47,040 bases of DNA. Origin: Desulfovibrio sp. (GTDB lineage: Bacteria; Desulfobacterota; Desulfovibrionia; Desulfovibrionales; Desulfovibrionaceae). The stretch's first letter is position 1. Each line of letters opens with the position of its first letter. The stretch covers positions 1 through 47,040 of the forward strand of contig JAITHT010000082.1 in NCBI GenBank assembly GCA_031279825.1, written 5' to 3'. Below, piece by piece: positions 14,885 to 23,867 of the stretch. Under the pieces are notes generated by a model. It saw only the letters and a program-made list of their open reading frames with translations, did no database searches and had not been told where the DNA came from. Made by a program: the position numbers and the translations under genes.

Positions 14885-16255
14885 GTGACACGTCATCCCG
14901 CATGCGCCACCATCCTGGTCGGCGTTTTTTTCCTGTCGTTGATGAGCGGCCCCTTTCCCGTCCCCGCTCTCGCCGATGAAACCGACCCGGCCCGGCGCAC
15001 GGCCATGGAATCCGCCAAGACCGAGGCGGCGGCGCTCCTCAAGCGGGGCCGGGCGTCCGACGCCTGCGAACTTTACCTGCGCCTGCTGCGCGAGGCGCCG
15101 GAGGACGACGACGTGAACCTCGGCCTGGCCAGGGCCGCGTCGCAGGCCGGGCGCTGGAACCAGGCGGTTATGGCCTACGAACGCCTGCTGGAAAAATATC
15201 CCCGTGAAGCGCCCCTGTACGCGGAACTGGCCCGCGCCTACATGGCCCTGAACGACAAAGCGAGCGCGGAACATGCCCTGGCCTCCCTGCGCCGTCTGGA
15301 CCCCTCCGCCACCAGGGACGTTACGGACACCCTGCTGGAAAAACTGGAAGACCGTTACGGGCTGTTCCAGGCCCACGGCAGGGCGCGCTTCGGGATGCTG
15401 TACGATTCCAACGCCAACCAGGGGCCGGAGAGCAACAGCCTGGATCTGGGCGGCTGGCGCGTGAACATGCACAACGCCAAAGCCGCGGAAAGCCTCGGCG
15501 TCTATCTGGGCGCGGATATCGACCTCGGGCTCAAATGTGAGCGGGACTCGCCCTGGTGGCTCGTGGGCGACGTGCAGACCTCTATCCGGTACAACACCAA
15601 TAATGATCTGGACAACGCCCACAGCCGGGAATCCCAATGGGGCAGGACGGCGACGGGACTGCGCCGCCTGGATTCGGACACGCTGCTGGATATACGCCTG
15701 AAGGCGGAAATTTTCGACTACGAACTGTATCAGCATGTTTCCGCTCTGGGCGGGGAAGCCGTCTGGCTCTGGGCGGCGACTCCCGCCTTGCAACTGATCA
15801 GCAGAGGCGGCATCGACAGGCGCATCTACAGCCGGGATCCGGACAGAAACGGCGCGTACTACAACGCCGGCCAATACCTGCGCTTCTTTTTCGGGGAGAG
15901 CAACCATTATTCCCTTATGCTGGGGGCGCGGTATACGGGCGCTTCCGCCAACGACAAGGACTACGGCTATGACGGATGGGAAGGCTCGGCCCGCCTGACC
16001 TTCAACCTGCCCCACAGCCTTGAATTTGCCCCTTTCGCCGCGTTCTCGCAGGAATTTTACAACGGTCCGGCCACAGCCCTGGAAATGGAAAGGCGTCGGG
16101 ACGACAAGCGGCGCATGGGAGCTTCCCTCACCTGGCGCCTTACGGAATCATGGTCCGTGGAAACGGTGTACCAGTGCGTCAAAAACGATTCGCGCAGCGC
16201 CCTGTACGACTACGCGCAGCATATGGTCAGCGCCGGAGTCGCCTGGAGTTTCTGA
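14885..16255 (+). CDS. Slam-family (DUF560) outer-membrane translocon with TPR domain
   Basis: A 456-residue protein from GTG 14885 (AAGGAG at 14870-14875). A signal peptide covers about residues 1-32 (...FPVPALADE). Residues about 40-160 contain TPR units (AALLKRGRASDACELYLRLL, AGRWNQAVMAYERLLEKYP, APLYAELARAYMALNDKASA). From about 160 the DUF560 barrel begins with ARFGMLYDSNANQGPES, the Slam signature, and ends in the aromatic AGVAWSF. Slam proteins (type XI secretion) move TbpB-like or HphA-like proteins to the cell surface. Its only neighbour in the operon is the FecR/beta-barrel protein, a likely client. Confidence 0.85.
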   Translation: MTRHPACATILVGVFFLSLMSGPFPVPALADETDPARRTAMESAKTEAAALLKRGRASDACELYLRLLREAPEDDDVNLGLARAASQAGRWNQAVMAYERLLEKYPREAPLYAELARAYMALNDKASAEHALASLRRLDPSATRDVTDTLLEKLEDRYGLFQAHGRARFGMLYDSNANQGPESNSLDLGGWRVNMHNAKAAESLGVYLGADIDLGLKCERDSPWWLVGDVQTSIRYNTNNDLDNAHSRESQWGRTATGLRRLDSDTLLDIRLKAEIFDYELYQHVSALGGEAVWLWAATPALQLISRGGIDRRIYSRDPDRNGAYYNAGQYLRFFFGESNHYSLMLGARYTGASANDKDYGYDGWEGSARLTFNLPHSLEFAPFAAFSQEFYNGPATALEMERRRDDKRRMGASLTWRLTESWSVETVYQCVKNDSRSALYDYAQHMVSAGVAWSF

Positions 16256-16452
16256 GCCTAAACCCGCGCCACCAGTCACGCGAACTGTGACGCAACCGCA
16301 AGGAGAGCCTTCTTCCACGCCGGTTCAAGCCGCTTCCGGCCGGCGTCCGCGGCAATTCGGCAATCTTTCCGCATACGATCAGGATCATGTTGGATCAGCG
16401 TCCTTCCATTTCCAGGCGGGTCGCCCCAGAATATCCCGCCAGGGTAAGACGG

Positions 16453-16502
16453 ATCCAAATGAGGTAGCGAAGCCTTTCAGGGCTTCGCTACCTCATTTGG
16501 AT
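16453..16502. repeat. Palindromic fragment of the multi-hairpin repeat, copy 4
   Basis: A perfect 22-bp inverted repeat: each arm is the ATCCAAATGAGG...GCGAAGCC end of the multi-hairpin element, separated by TTTCAG. Two element ends face each other with the middle missing. It lies 198 bases after the Slam gene and could also act as a terminator. Confidence 0.8.
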
Positions 16503-16545
16503 GGACGAACTTCTCCTGGTGTTGCAGGAATCATAAGAATATCAC

Positions 16546-16854
16546 GTGATTATGGATAACCATAGTATCCACAAGCGGCACAGTCTGTGGCTTGACGAGC
16601 ACCCAAATGTATTTTTCCACTACACGCCAACAAGTGCAAGCTGGCTGAATAATGGTGGAAATATGGTTTGGCATCCTGACTCTCTCAATTCCTTGCGTGG
16701 CGCAAGCTTTTCAAGCACGCAAGAACTTAGCGCACAGATAAAGGCCTTCCAGGAAGCATACAACAAAACAGCACAACCGTTTGCCTGGAAAAACAAAAAA
16801 TTAAAGGCGCGCAGTTGACAAATTATATTAGAAATTTTTGCAATTAAACACAAG
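16546..16854 (+). pseudogene. IS630-family transposase, 3' remnant with right end
   Basis: Encodes the C-terminal third of an IS630 transposase: MIMDNHSIHKRHSLWLDEHP, HYTPTSASWLN, then RGASFSSTQEL and YNKTAQPFAW. Between WLN and RGASF the true sequence (MVEIWFGILT) is in another frame, so two nearly compensating frameshifts are present. A third indel changes the C-terminus to NKKLKARS; the copy at the window end has the canonical KKRKIKGAQLTN. The right terminal end (ATTTTTGCAATTAAACACAAG) stops at 16854. The N-terminal two thirds and left end are missing. Confidence 0.8.
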
Positions 16855-16877
16855 GATCACCCTTCACCAAGTTCCGC

Positions 16878-16906
16878 TTGACTGAAGACAGGGTGTGGTA
16901 TATATT
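16878..16906 (+). promoter_or_regulatory. trp operon promoter
   Basis: TTGACT (16878-16883), an exact 17-base spacer and TATATT (16901-16906) give a near-consensus sigma-70 promoter 35 bases ahead of the leader peptide. It begins only 24 bases beyond the end of the IS630 remnant. Confidence 0.75.
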
Positions 16907-16940
16907 TCCGCGAACAATACGTAAACAGAAGGAACTTTTC

Positions 16941-17060
16941 ATGCGCACGCGTTCGCGACAGTTTTTCGTTTTCCGGGTCGCCGTTCTTCCGGCCGGGCTT
17001 TCCCTGCGCGCATTCTGGTGGTGGCGGGGTTTTTGTTGCGCGGTCATGGTGCATGCCTGA
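16941..17060 (+). CDS. trpL: trp operon leader peptide
   Basis: A 39-residue leader, start ATG 16941 with AAGGAA at 16929-16934. It contains three consecutive Trp codons (TGGTGGTGG at 17016-17024, residues 26-28). Its position between a strong promoter and a terminator hairpin ahead of trpE is the classic arrangement for ribosome-mediated attenuation. When charged tRNA-Trp is scarce the ribosome stalls on the Trp codons and the downstream structure changes to allow readthrough. Confidence 0.9.
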   Translation: MRTRSRQFFVFRVAVLPAGLSLRAFWWWRGFCCAVMVHA

Positions 17061-17084
17061 AAAACTTCAACTCATGTAATCAGG

Positions 17085-17119
17085 GGGCCGCAGAGGAGAG
17101 TATGCGGCCCTTTCTTTTT
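17085..17119 (+). terminator. trp attenuator terminator
   Basis: GGGCCGCA (17085-17092) pairs with TGCGGCCC (17103-17110) and is followed by TTTCTTTTT. A competing pairing is visible upstream: TTGCGCGG at 17036-17043 can pair with CGCGCA (17007-17012, just before the Trp codons) or, with one bulged base, with the CCGCA of the terminator arm, as expected for 1:2 and 2:3 structures. Confidence 0.85.
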
Positions 17120-17160
17120 GCCATATGGGCCGCTATGCGGGCTCCTATAAAGGAGACCAT

Positions 17161-18573
17161 ATGAGCATCAGGTTCACGCAACGGATCACGTCTCTTGACA
17201 GTGATTTGGAGACCCCGGTAGGTCTTTTTCTCCGACTGGCCGGAGATCTTCCCGGCATACTGTTGGAAAGCGCCGAAGTTGACGGCCGATGGGGCCGTTA
17301 CAGCATCATCGGCATGCATTTCGTCCTGTGCGCTTCCTGCAGGGAAGGGCTTTTGGACGTGCGCGTGGCGGACGGACGTCTTGCCCCGCTACGCGCCTTG
17401 TCAGGTAAGCCTTTTATTCAGGGGCTGCGTGAACTGATACGTTCGCTGCATATTGCGGACGTTTCCGGGCAGCCCCCCATTACCCGCGCGCTTTATGGTT
17501 TTTTCGGTTACGGGATGACGGGCGTGTTGGAGCCGAAAACAGCGGCCTTTCTGCCGCCGCGCGAGGCGGAGGCTTCGTTGGCGTTGCCCGGCGTTCTCAT
17601 CGTGTTCGATCATCTGTATAATCGTATAAGCCGCATTGATCTGCTTCTGCACGGCGAAGCTCCGGCGGAACTCCCGGCGGCGCGTTCCGCGAGGGAGACT
17701 CCCCGGGGAGAGCTTCCCCCCCTGGCGGAGCGGGGCGGCTATATGGCGGCGGTTGCTCGGGTGAAGGAACGTATCCGCCGGGGGGAAGCCGTTCAGGTCG
17801 TGCTTTCCGTCCCGTTCAGCGCTCCTTTGTCGGAAAGCCCCTTTAGCCTCTACCGGCGGCTGCGCCGGATAAATCCCTCTCCTTATATGTTCTATATGCG
17901 TCTGCCGGATGCCGGGGCAGGGGTGCTTTTGGGAGCATCTCCCGAAGTGCTTGTGTCCTGCACCGCCGGGGAACTGCGTCTATGCCCCATAGCCGGCACC
18001 AGACCTCGCGGCAGACATGGGGACGAAGACGCTCTTTTTGGCGATGAACTGTTGCAGGACCCTAAAGAAAAAGCGGAGCACGTCATGCTGGTGGATCTCG
18101 GCCGTAACGATTTGGGACGTATAGCCGCCGCCGGCAGCGTTCATCTTGAACGTTTCATGGAAATAGAACGCTTTTCCCACGTCATGCATTTAACATCGCG
18201 TATTCATGCGCGGCTCGCGCCGGGTCTGGACGGCCTTGACGTGCTCGCGGCCACTTTCCCTGCGGGCACGGTGAGCGGCGCGCCTAAGATACGGGCTATG
18301 GAGATAATAGCGGAAGAAGAGCGGCATCCGCGCGGCCCCTATGCCGGAGCCATAGGCTGGATTGGGCTGGACGACGACGCGGTGCACCTGGATTTCGGCA
18401 TTACCATCCGCAGTCTTTGGGTGCGCGGAGGCCGTATATGCTGGCAGGTCGGGGCAGGCATTGTGTACGATTCCCTGCCGGAAAAAGAGTGGCTGGAATG
18501 CCGCGTCAAAGCCGCCGTCATGGAAAAGGCGGCGCTGGGTGAAGACGAACCCGGCATGAACGGCGCGGAATAA
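17161..18573 (+). CDS. trpE: Anthranilate synthase component I
   Basis: 470 residues from ATG 17161 (AAGGAG upstream). It makes anthranilate from chorismate with ammonia delivered by the TrpG domain encoded next. The N-terminal feedback site LLESAE, which binds tryptophan in this family, is kept. Catalytic-core motifs are present: SPYMFYMRL, LLGASPEVLV, IAGTRPRGR, DLGRNDLGRIA, PAGTVSGAPKIRAME and GAIGWIGLDDD. It is the first structural gene after the attenuator, 10 bases before the trpGD start, whose ribosome site overlaps the trpE stop. Confidence 0.95.
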   Translation: MSIRFTQRITSLDSDLETPVGLFLRLAGDLPGILLESAEVDGRWGRYSIIGMHFVLCASCREGLLDVRVADGRLAPLRALSGKPFIQGLRELIRSLHIADVSGQPPITRALYGFFGYGMTGVLEPKTAAFLPPREAEASLALPGVLIVFDHLYNRISRIDLLLHGEAPAELPAARSARETPRGELPPLAERGGYMAAVARVKERIRRGEAVQVVLSVPFSAPLSESPFSLYRRLRRINPSPYMFYMRLPDAGAGVLLGASPEVLVSCTAGELRLCPIAGTRPRGRHGDEDALFGDELLQDPKEKAEHVMLVDLGRNDLGRIAAAGSVHLERFMEIERFSHVMHLTSRIHARLAPGLDGLDVLAATFPAGTVSGAPKIRAMEIIAEEERHPRGPYAGAIGWIGLDDDAVHLDFGITIRSLWVRGGRICWQVGAGIVYDSLPEKEWLECRVKAAVMEKAALGEDEPGMNGAE

Positions 18574-18583
18574 GGAGATCGCC

Positions 18584-20269
18584 ATGTTTCTGCTCATAGA
18601 TAATTATGATTCCTTCACGTTTAATCTGGTCCAGGCTTTCATGCAATTGGGGCACACGCCCCTGGTCCTGAAAAACGACGATCCTTCTCTGCATGCCGTG
18701 GTTAACGACCCTGCATTGTCCATGGTTTGCATATCGCCCGGACCGGGCCATCCCGTCGAGGCGCATCTTTGCCTTGAATTTCTGCGCGCCTTGCCTGCGC
18801 ATGTGCCGGTGCTCGGCGTTTGCCTCGGGCACCAGATTTTAGGGTATTTCGCCGGCGCCCGCGTCGAGGTCGGCCCGGAGATTATGCACGGCAAACAGTC
18901 GAGAATAATGCATAACGGCAGAGGTCTTTTTTCCGGTCTGCCCGACGCTATGCCGGCAGGACGCTATCATTCCCTGCTGATACGGGCCGAAGATGCGCCG
19001 GAGATCCTGGAGGTTACCGCTCGCAGCACAAGCTCCGGCGGAGAAGCGGAGGTCATGGCCATACGCTTCCGCGATCGTCCCTGGGCCGGGGTTCAATTTC
19101 ATCCTGAATCAGTTCTCACCCCGGACGGTATGCGACTGTTGGCCAATTTCCCTTCAGCACTTTTGGCGGATCAAGGAAAGGACAGCCGGCCCGTTGCGTC
19201 GCGGGGGAATCCTTCGGCGCGCCCGCCGGTGCAAATGGCTTCTGTCCTTGAACATTTGGCCCAGGGGCTGGATCTTGCGCCGGAGGAGGCTGCGGAAGCC
19301 TTTGCCAGACTTATGGACGGAGAGCTCTCCTCCGCTCAGGCCGGAGCCTTGCTGCTCGGGTTGCGAGCCAAGGGAGAAACCCCGGAAGAAATAGGCGAAG
19401 CCGTCAAGGCGGTATTGGCGCGGGCTATGCCGGTACCGGAGGTGTCCTGCCCGGCCATGGATATCGTAGGTACCGGCGGCGACGGTAAGTACTCCTTTAA
19501 CTGCTCAACGGCCACGGCCCTGACCCTCGCCGGCATGGGGCACAAGGTGCTCAAGCACGGCAACCGCTCCGTATCGTCGCGTTGCGGTAGCGCGGACGTA
19601 CTGGAACAACTCGGCGTTTCCCTCGACACTTCGCCTGAATCCGTTGCCGAAACCCTGGAAAAAGACGGTTTCGTCTTTCTCTTCGCCCCCCGTTATCATC
19701 CCGCCTTCCGTCACGTTATGCCCGTGCGGCGCGAATTGGGCGTACGCACCTTTTTCAATATCCTCGGTCCGCTGGTGAATCCCGCCCGGCCCTCGCATCA
19801 TTTTTTGGGCGTTGTCGATAAGGAGCGTCTCCGGCTTGTGGGCACGGTGCTTGCCCGATCCGGATCACAAGGCGGAGTCGTCGTGCTCGGCGCCGGCAAT
19901 TACGATGAGCTTACCCCCTTCGGCACGGCAGACATGATCTTTGTTTCAGGTCACGACACATGGCCCGCCACGCTTGATCCCGCTGAATACGGCTTTGCTC
20001 CCTGTTCGGAACAGGATTTGATGGTGGAAGGGCCGGAGGACGCCGCCGGGGTGCTGCGCCTTTTGTTACAGGGCAAAGGTCCGAAGGCCATGCTGGATAT
20101 GCTGGCGCTCAATCTCGGTCTTGCCCTGTATGTTTTTGACCTTGCGCCGCGCGGCGTGGAAAGCGCGGATCCGGATTGCGGCCACAATCGGCAGCGCATG
20201 CGCGCGGCTATGGCTTCAGCCAGAGAAGCGGTCGCCGCCGGTGCGGGAAGGAGGTTCTGCCATGCTTGA
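18584..20269 (+). CDS. trpGD: Fused glutamine amidotransferase / anthranilate phosphoribosyltransferase
   Basis: A 561-residue two-domain enzyme. Residues 1-190 are TrpG: LLIDNYDSFTFN, catalytic Cys80 (GVCLGHQ) and the His173-Glu175 pair (FHPES). A ~30-residue linker leads to TrpD from about 218: the phosphoribosyl-binding GTGGDGKYSFNCST near 295, KHGNRSVSSRCGSAD, and RRELGVRTFFNILGPLVNPA. The first half supplies ammonia to TrpE; the second converts anthranilate to phosphoribosyl-anthranilate. The fusion is as in E. coli, whereas I recall separate trpG and trpD in Desulfovibrio vulgaris. Its end overlaps trpC by 8 bases. Confidence 0.94.
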   Translation: MFLLIDNYDSFTFNLVQAFMQLGHTPLVLKNDDPSLHAVVNDPALSMVCISPGPGHPVEAHLCLEFLRALPAHVPVLGVCLGHQILGYFAGARVEVGPEIMHGKQSRIMHNGRGLFSGLPDAMPAGRYHSLLIRAEDAPEILEVTARSTSSGGEAEVMAIRFRDRPWAGVQFHPESVLTPDGMRLLANFPSALLADQGKDSRPVASRGNPSARPPVQMASVLEHLAQGLDLAPEEAAEAFARLMDGELSSAQAGALLLGLRAKGETPEEIGEAVKAVLARAMPVPEVSCPAMDIVGTGGDGKYSFNCSTATALTLAGMGHKVLKHGNRSVSSRCGSADVLEQLGVSLDTSPESVAETLEKDGFVFLFAPRYHPAFRHVMPVRRELGVRTFFNILGPLVNPARPSHHFLGVVDKERLRLVGTVLARSGSQGGVVVLGAGNYDELTPFGTADMIFVSGHDTWPATLDPAEYGFAPCSEQDLMVEGPEDAAGVLRLLLQGKGPKAMLDMLALNLGLALYVFDLAPRGVESADPDCGHNRQRMRAAMASAREAVAAGAGRRFCHA

Positions 20270-21038
20270 ACGCTTCAGACACGCAAAAGCCGCGGAAATA
20301 GCCGATCTCAAAGAACGCGCTGCCCGCGGTGCTATGCCGCCGCTTTTCACGGGCCGCCGTCTCCCCTTTGCCGCTTCTCTGGCTCAAGGGGGGGCGCCGG
20401 CGGTTATCGCTGAATACAAGCGCGCCTCGCCTTCCAAAGGAGACATCAATCTTGAGTTGAGTCCGGAAAATGCGGCTGCCGCGTACGCGAAGGGCGGCGC
20501 CAAGGCTCTTTCCGTACTCACGGAAAGCGAATATTTCAAAGGAGACATAGCCTATATCAAGCGCATGGCCGGAGCCGGTTTACCCATGCTGCGCAAGGAT
20601 TTTATCCTTCACCCGTTGCAGGTGGAATACAGCGCCTCGACCCCTGCTTCCGCCGTCTTGCTTATTGTGCGCATGCTGGATGACGCCATGTTGCGGGCAT
20701 GCCTGTTCCGTTGTCTGGATGTGGGCCTTGAAGCGGTGGTGGAGGTGTTTGACGAACGGGATCTTGAACGGGCTCAATCCGCGGGCGCCTCTATTATTCA
20801 GGTCAACAACCGGGATCTGGAGAGCCTGCTCGTGGATTTTTCGCTTTCCCGCCGTCTGGTCGCCCGCAGAACCCCTGCGGAGTTCTGGATCACCGCCAGC
20901 GGCATAAGCGGGCATAGCGAGCTTCTTTCTCTGGCGGAACTCGGTTTTGACGCCGCTCTGGTGGGTAGTTCGCTGATGGGCGGCGGTGATCCCGCACGGG
21001 CCTTGAGCGCTCTTCTGAAAGGGGGAGCCAGTGGCTGA
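20262..21038 (+). CDS. trpC: Indole-3-glycerol phosphate synthase
   Basis: 258 residues from ATG 20262, placed inside the end of trpGD behind GGAAGGAGG. A single TIM-barrel enzyme closing the ring of carboxyphenylamino-deoxyribulose phosphate. Motifs: VIAEYKRASPSKGDIN (catalytic Lys and substrate loop), ALSVLTESEYFKGD, MLRKDFILHPLQV, VEVFDERDLERA, IQVNNRDLESL and TASGISGHSEL. It is not fused to TrpF, unlike the enterobacterial protein. It overlaps trpF by 8 bases, consistent with coupling. Confidence 0.94.
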   Translation: MLERFRHAKAAEIADLKERAARGAMPPLFTGRRLPFAASLAQGGAPAVIAEYKRASPSKGDINLELSPENAAAAYAKGGAKALSVLTESEYFKGDIAYIKRMAGAGLPMLRKDFILHPLQVEYSASTPASAVLLIVRMLDDAMLRACLFRCLDVGLEAVVEVFDERDLERAQSAGASIIQVNNRDLESLLVDFSLSRRLVARRTPAEFWITASGISGHSELLSLAELGFDAALVGSSLMGGGDPARALSALLKGGASG

Positions 21039-21684
21039 ATTGCTGTGCAAAATCTGCGGGTTGACGAGAGCTGAAGATGTCGCCTTCTGTCACGGCATGG
21101 GGGCGGACTTTATCGGTTTTATTTTCGCCCGACGCAGCCCGCGTTTCGTGGAGGCGGGGCACGCGGCCCTTCTTCCCGTTGGCTCCGCCTTGCGGGTAGG
21201 CGTCTTTGTCGGGTCCGACATAGCCGAGGTGCGCGATATAGCCCGCCGCGCCCGCTTGGACATGATCCAACTGCACGGCGGGGAAGATGTCGAGTTTTGC
21301 CGCGCATTGGGGGCGGAGCGCGTTATCAAGACGATCTGGCCGGAACGTCTGTCGCCGGAAAAAGCGGCTGAAGAGATGGAACGTTTCGCTCCCGTATGCG
21401 CCTATTTTCTTCTGGACGCCGGCGGCGCCGGAGGCGGGAGCGGCAAACTTCTGGATACGGCGGCCCTGCGTCGGCTGCATCCGCCGAAACCCTGGTTTCT
21501 TGCCGGTGGGCTGGGAACGGATACCCTGCCTTCTGTTTTGTCTTCCTTTACCCCCGCATGGAGGCCCTACGCTCTGGATATGAACTCCGCCCTGGAAAGT
21601 TCGCCGGGCGTCAAGGATCATGACATGGTACGCAAGGCCCTCGGCCTTGCCGGAGCATGGCGACAAGATGCCGTTCTACGGTGA
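21031..21684 (+). CDS. trpF: Phosphoribosylanthranilate isomerase
   Basis: 217 residues from GTG 21031, overlapping trpC, with GGGGGAG upstream. A TIM-barrel isomerase acting between TrpD and TrpC. The catalytic cysteine lies in LCKICGLTRAEDV and the general acid aspartate in FLLDAGGAGGGSGK; FIGFIFARRSPRFV and LAGGLGTDTL are phosphate-binding loops. A 61-base gap separates it from trpB, the only real gap in the operon, containing a TGGAGAGG ribosome site. Confidence 0.93.
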   Translation: MAELLCKICGLTRAEDVAFCHGMGADFIGFIFARRSPRFVEAGHAALLPVGSALRVGVFVGSDIAEVRDIARRARLDMIQLHGGEDVEFCRALGAERVIKTIWPERLSPEKAAEEMERFAPVCAYFLLDAGGAGGGSGKLLDTAALRRLHPPKPWFLAGGLGTDTLPSVLSSFTPAWRPYALDMNSALESSPGVKDHDMVRKALGLAGAWRQDAVLR

Positions 21685-21745
21685 TTTTTTGTTTTTCTAA
21701 GGACGTCCCTCTACAGGGCATACTTCATTATTTGGAGAGGCATGC

Positions 21746-22942
21746 ATGAGAAAAGGCTACTTTGGCGATTTCGGCGGGCAGTTTGTGCCTGAACTGCTTA
21801 TGCCGCCGTTACGGGAACTGGAACAGGCATGCGAAGCTATATTCCCTTCGTCGGAATTTCAGCGGGATTTGGCGGAACTTCTGCATAACTTCGCGGGCCG
21901 GCCGACGCCGCTCACCCGTTGCGACGCGCTTTCGCGGGAACTCGGCTTTACCTTGTGGCTCAAACGGGAAGATCTGCTCCATACCGGAGCGCACAAGATG
22001 AATAACACCCTCGGTCAGGCTCTGCTGGCAAAACGCATGGGCAAAGACAACCTTCTGGCGGAGACCGGCGCGGGTCAGCACGGCGTGGCCACGGCGGCGG
22101 CGGCGGCCAGGCTGGGTATGGGCTGCACCATTTTTATGGGTGCCGTGGATGTGGAGCGCCAGGCGCCCAATGTAACGCGCATGAAATTGCTGGGCGCCAG
22201 GGTCGTGCCTGTGACCGGAGGCACGCGCACTCTCAAAGACGCCATTAATGAGGCCTTGCGCGCCTGGATCAGCAATCAGAAAATTACGCATTACTGCTTC
22301 GGCACCGCTGCCGGGCCGCATCCGTTTCCTGCCTTGGTGCGTGATCTGCAGGCCGTTATCGGTAAAGAGACCAGAGAGCAGAGCCTCCGGCAGATCGGGC
22401 GTCTGCCGGATGCCGTGCTGGCCTGCGTCGGCGGCGGTTCCAACGCCATCGGCATGTTTCACCCCTTTGCTTCCGATCTGGACGCGCGCGCGGTACGTCT
22501 TATCGGCATAGAGGCGGGCGGTACGGGCGAGCCTGGTTGCTATCATTCCGCGCCTCTGAATCTGGGGCGCCCCGGGGTGCTGCACGGGCAACTGAGCATG
22601 CTGCTGCAGACCGCTGACGGACAGATAGAGCCATCGCATTCCGTTTCCGCGGGGCTTGACTATCCCGGAGTGGGACCGGAACACGCCTGGCTGCAAAGCA
22701 CCGGAAGAGCCGAATACCATATCGTCACCGACAGTTCAGCCTTGCGCGCCTTTGCGCTCCTTTCCCGCAAGGAAGGCATCATTCCTGCTCTGGAATCCTC
22801 CCACGCCCTGGCTTGGGTGCTGGATAATGCTTCGGCTTTTGTCGAAGGCTCGCAGGTGGTGGTGAATCTTTCCGGCAGGGGAGACAAGGATTTGGGTATA
22901 GCGTCAGAACATCTTACCCTGCTTCAGGGAGAAGGGACATGA
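21746..22942 (+). CDS. trpB: Tryptophan synthase beta chain
   Basis: 398 residues. A PLP enzyme that joins indole and serine. The PLP lysine is K84 in HKMNNTLGQ; other motifs are [43 protein letters not shown] (phosphate loop) and a C-terminal NLSGRGDKD. This is the canonical TrpB1 type, which works with TrpA. GGAGAGG precedes the start, and the last codons overlap trpA (ATGA). Confidence 0.95.
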   Translation: MRKGYFGDFGGQFVPELLMPPLRELEQACEAIFPSSEFQRDLAELLHNFAGRPTPLTRCDALSRELGFTLWLKREDLLHTGAHKMNNTLGQALLAKRMGKDNLLAETGAGQHGVATAAAAARLGMGCTIFMGAVDVERQAPNVTRMKLLGARVVPVTGGTRTLKDAINEALRAWISNQKITHYCFGTAAGPHPFPALVRDLQAVIGKETREQSLRQIGRLPDAVLACVGGGSNAIGMFHPFASDLDARAVRLIGIEAGGTGEPGCYHSAPLNLGRPGVLHGQLSMLLQTADGQIEPSHSVSAGLDYPGVGPEHAWLQSTGRAEYHIVTDSSALRAFALLSRKEGIIPALESSHALAWVLDNASAFVEGSQVVVNLSGRGDKDLGIASEHLTLLQGEGT

Positions 22943-23721
22943 GCATGATGACGTTGCAGCACAGGATTGAAGCGGCCAACGCCCAGGGGCGAATAGCCCT
23001 CATCCCCTTTATCACAGCCGGTTTTCCGGCTCCGGAGTGTTTTATCCGGATATTGCGCGAACTTGACGAGGGAGGGGCGGATATTATTGAAATAGGCGTT
23101 CCTTTTTCCGATCCGGTAGCTGACGGAGCGGTTGTGGAAGAGGCGTCCCGCACGGCGCTGACGGCAGGCGTCTCTCTGGAATGGATACTTCGGCAGCTTG
23201 CCTCGCTTAAACCGGGGCTTAAGGCGGGAGTGACGCTCATGGGATACTATAATCCCTTTTTGCAATACGGGCTCAATCGTCTGGCACAAGAAGCGGCCGC
23301 GGCCGGCGTGCAGGGGCTCATTGTGGCGGATTTGCCCCTGGAGGAAAGCGGAGCGCTACGCGCTGTCCTTACCCCCTGCGGCATGGATCTCATCGTCCTG
23401 GTAGGACCTAATACAAGCGACGAGCGTATGCGTGACTATGCCCGAATCGCCGCCGGTTATGTATATGTGGTTTCCGTCATGGGCATTACCGGCGTGCGTA
23501 ACGGGCTTGCCGCCGAAGCGGCGGAAACTGTGCGCCGCGCGCAACTGGCCTTCAGCCTGCCTGTAGCCCTGGGTTTCGGCATTCACAGCCCGGGACAGAC
23601 GGACGCCATGCCATCGCCTCCCCACGCGGTTGTTTTCGGCAGTGCCCTGCTCCGTCATCTGGCTGAAGGGCGCACGGCCAAAGAATTCATGAACTCCTGG
23701 ACGCAGGGAGGGAAAGCATAG
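22939..23721 (+). CDS. trpA: Tryptophan synthase alpha chain
   Basis: 260 residues, starting within the trpB stop. It cleaves indole-glycerol phosphate to indole, which is channelled to TrpB. Catalytic residues are Glu51 ([11 protein letters not shown]) and Asp62 (VADG). [33 protein letters not shown] and [10 protein letters not shown] complete the TIM barrel. It ends the trp operon; a 146-base gap with small inverted repeats but no convincing terminator follows before hydF. Confidence 0.95.
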   Translation: MSMMTLQHRIEAANAQGRIALIPFITAGFPAPECFIRILRELDEGGADIIEIGVPFSDPVADGAVVEEASRTALTAGVSLEWILRQLASLKPGLKAGVTLMGYYNPFLQYGLNRLAQEAAAAGVQGLIVADLPLEESGALRAVLTPCGMDLIVLVGPNTSDERMRDYARIAAGYVYVVSVMGITGVRNGLAAEAAETVRRAQLAFSLPVALGFGIHSPGQTDAMPSPPHAVVFGSALLRHLAEGRTAKEFMNSWTQGGKA

Positions 23722-23867
23722 TACGCGGCAACAAGCGAACATTCGTATCGTACCGCGTAGCGGCCGCCGGGTTTTTCGAGCCCGGTGCGTCGTGATAAGC
23801 GGCATGGCAAGGGCGTGGTTTCTGAATATTCGCTCCGGAGCTTCTTGCCGTAAAGAGAGGAAATATC

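Noticed and set aside
14795-16015. 406-residue minus-strand ORF opposite the Slam gene
   Set aside because: Antisense shadow rich in Gly/Val/Gln with no family features.
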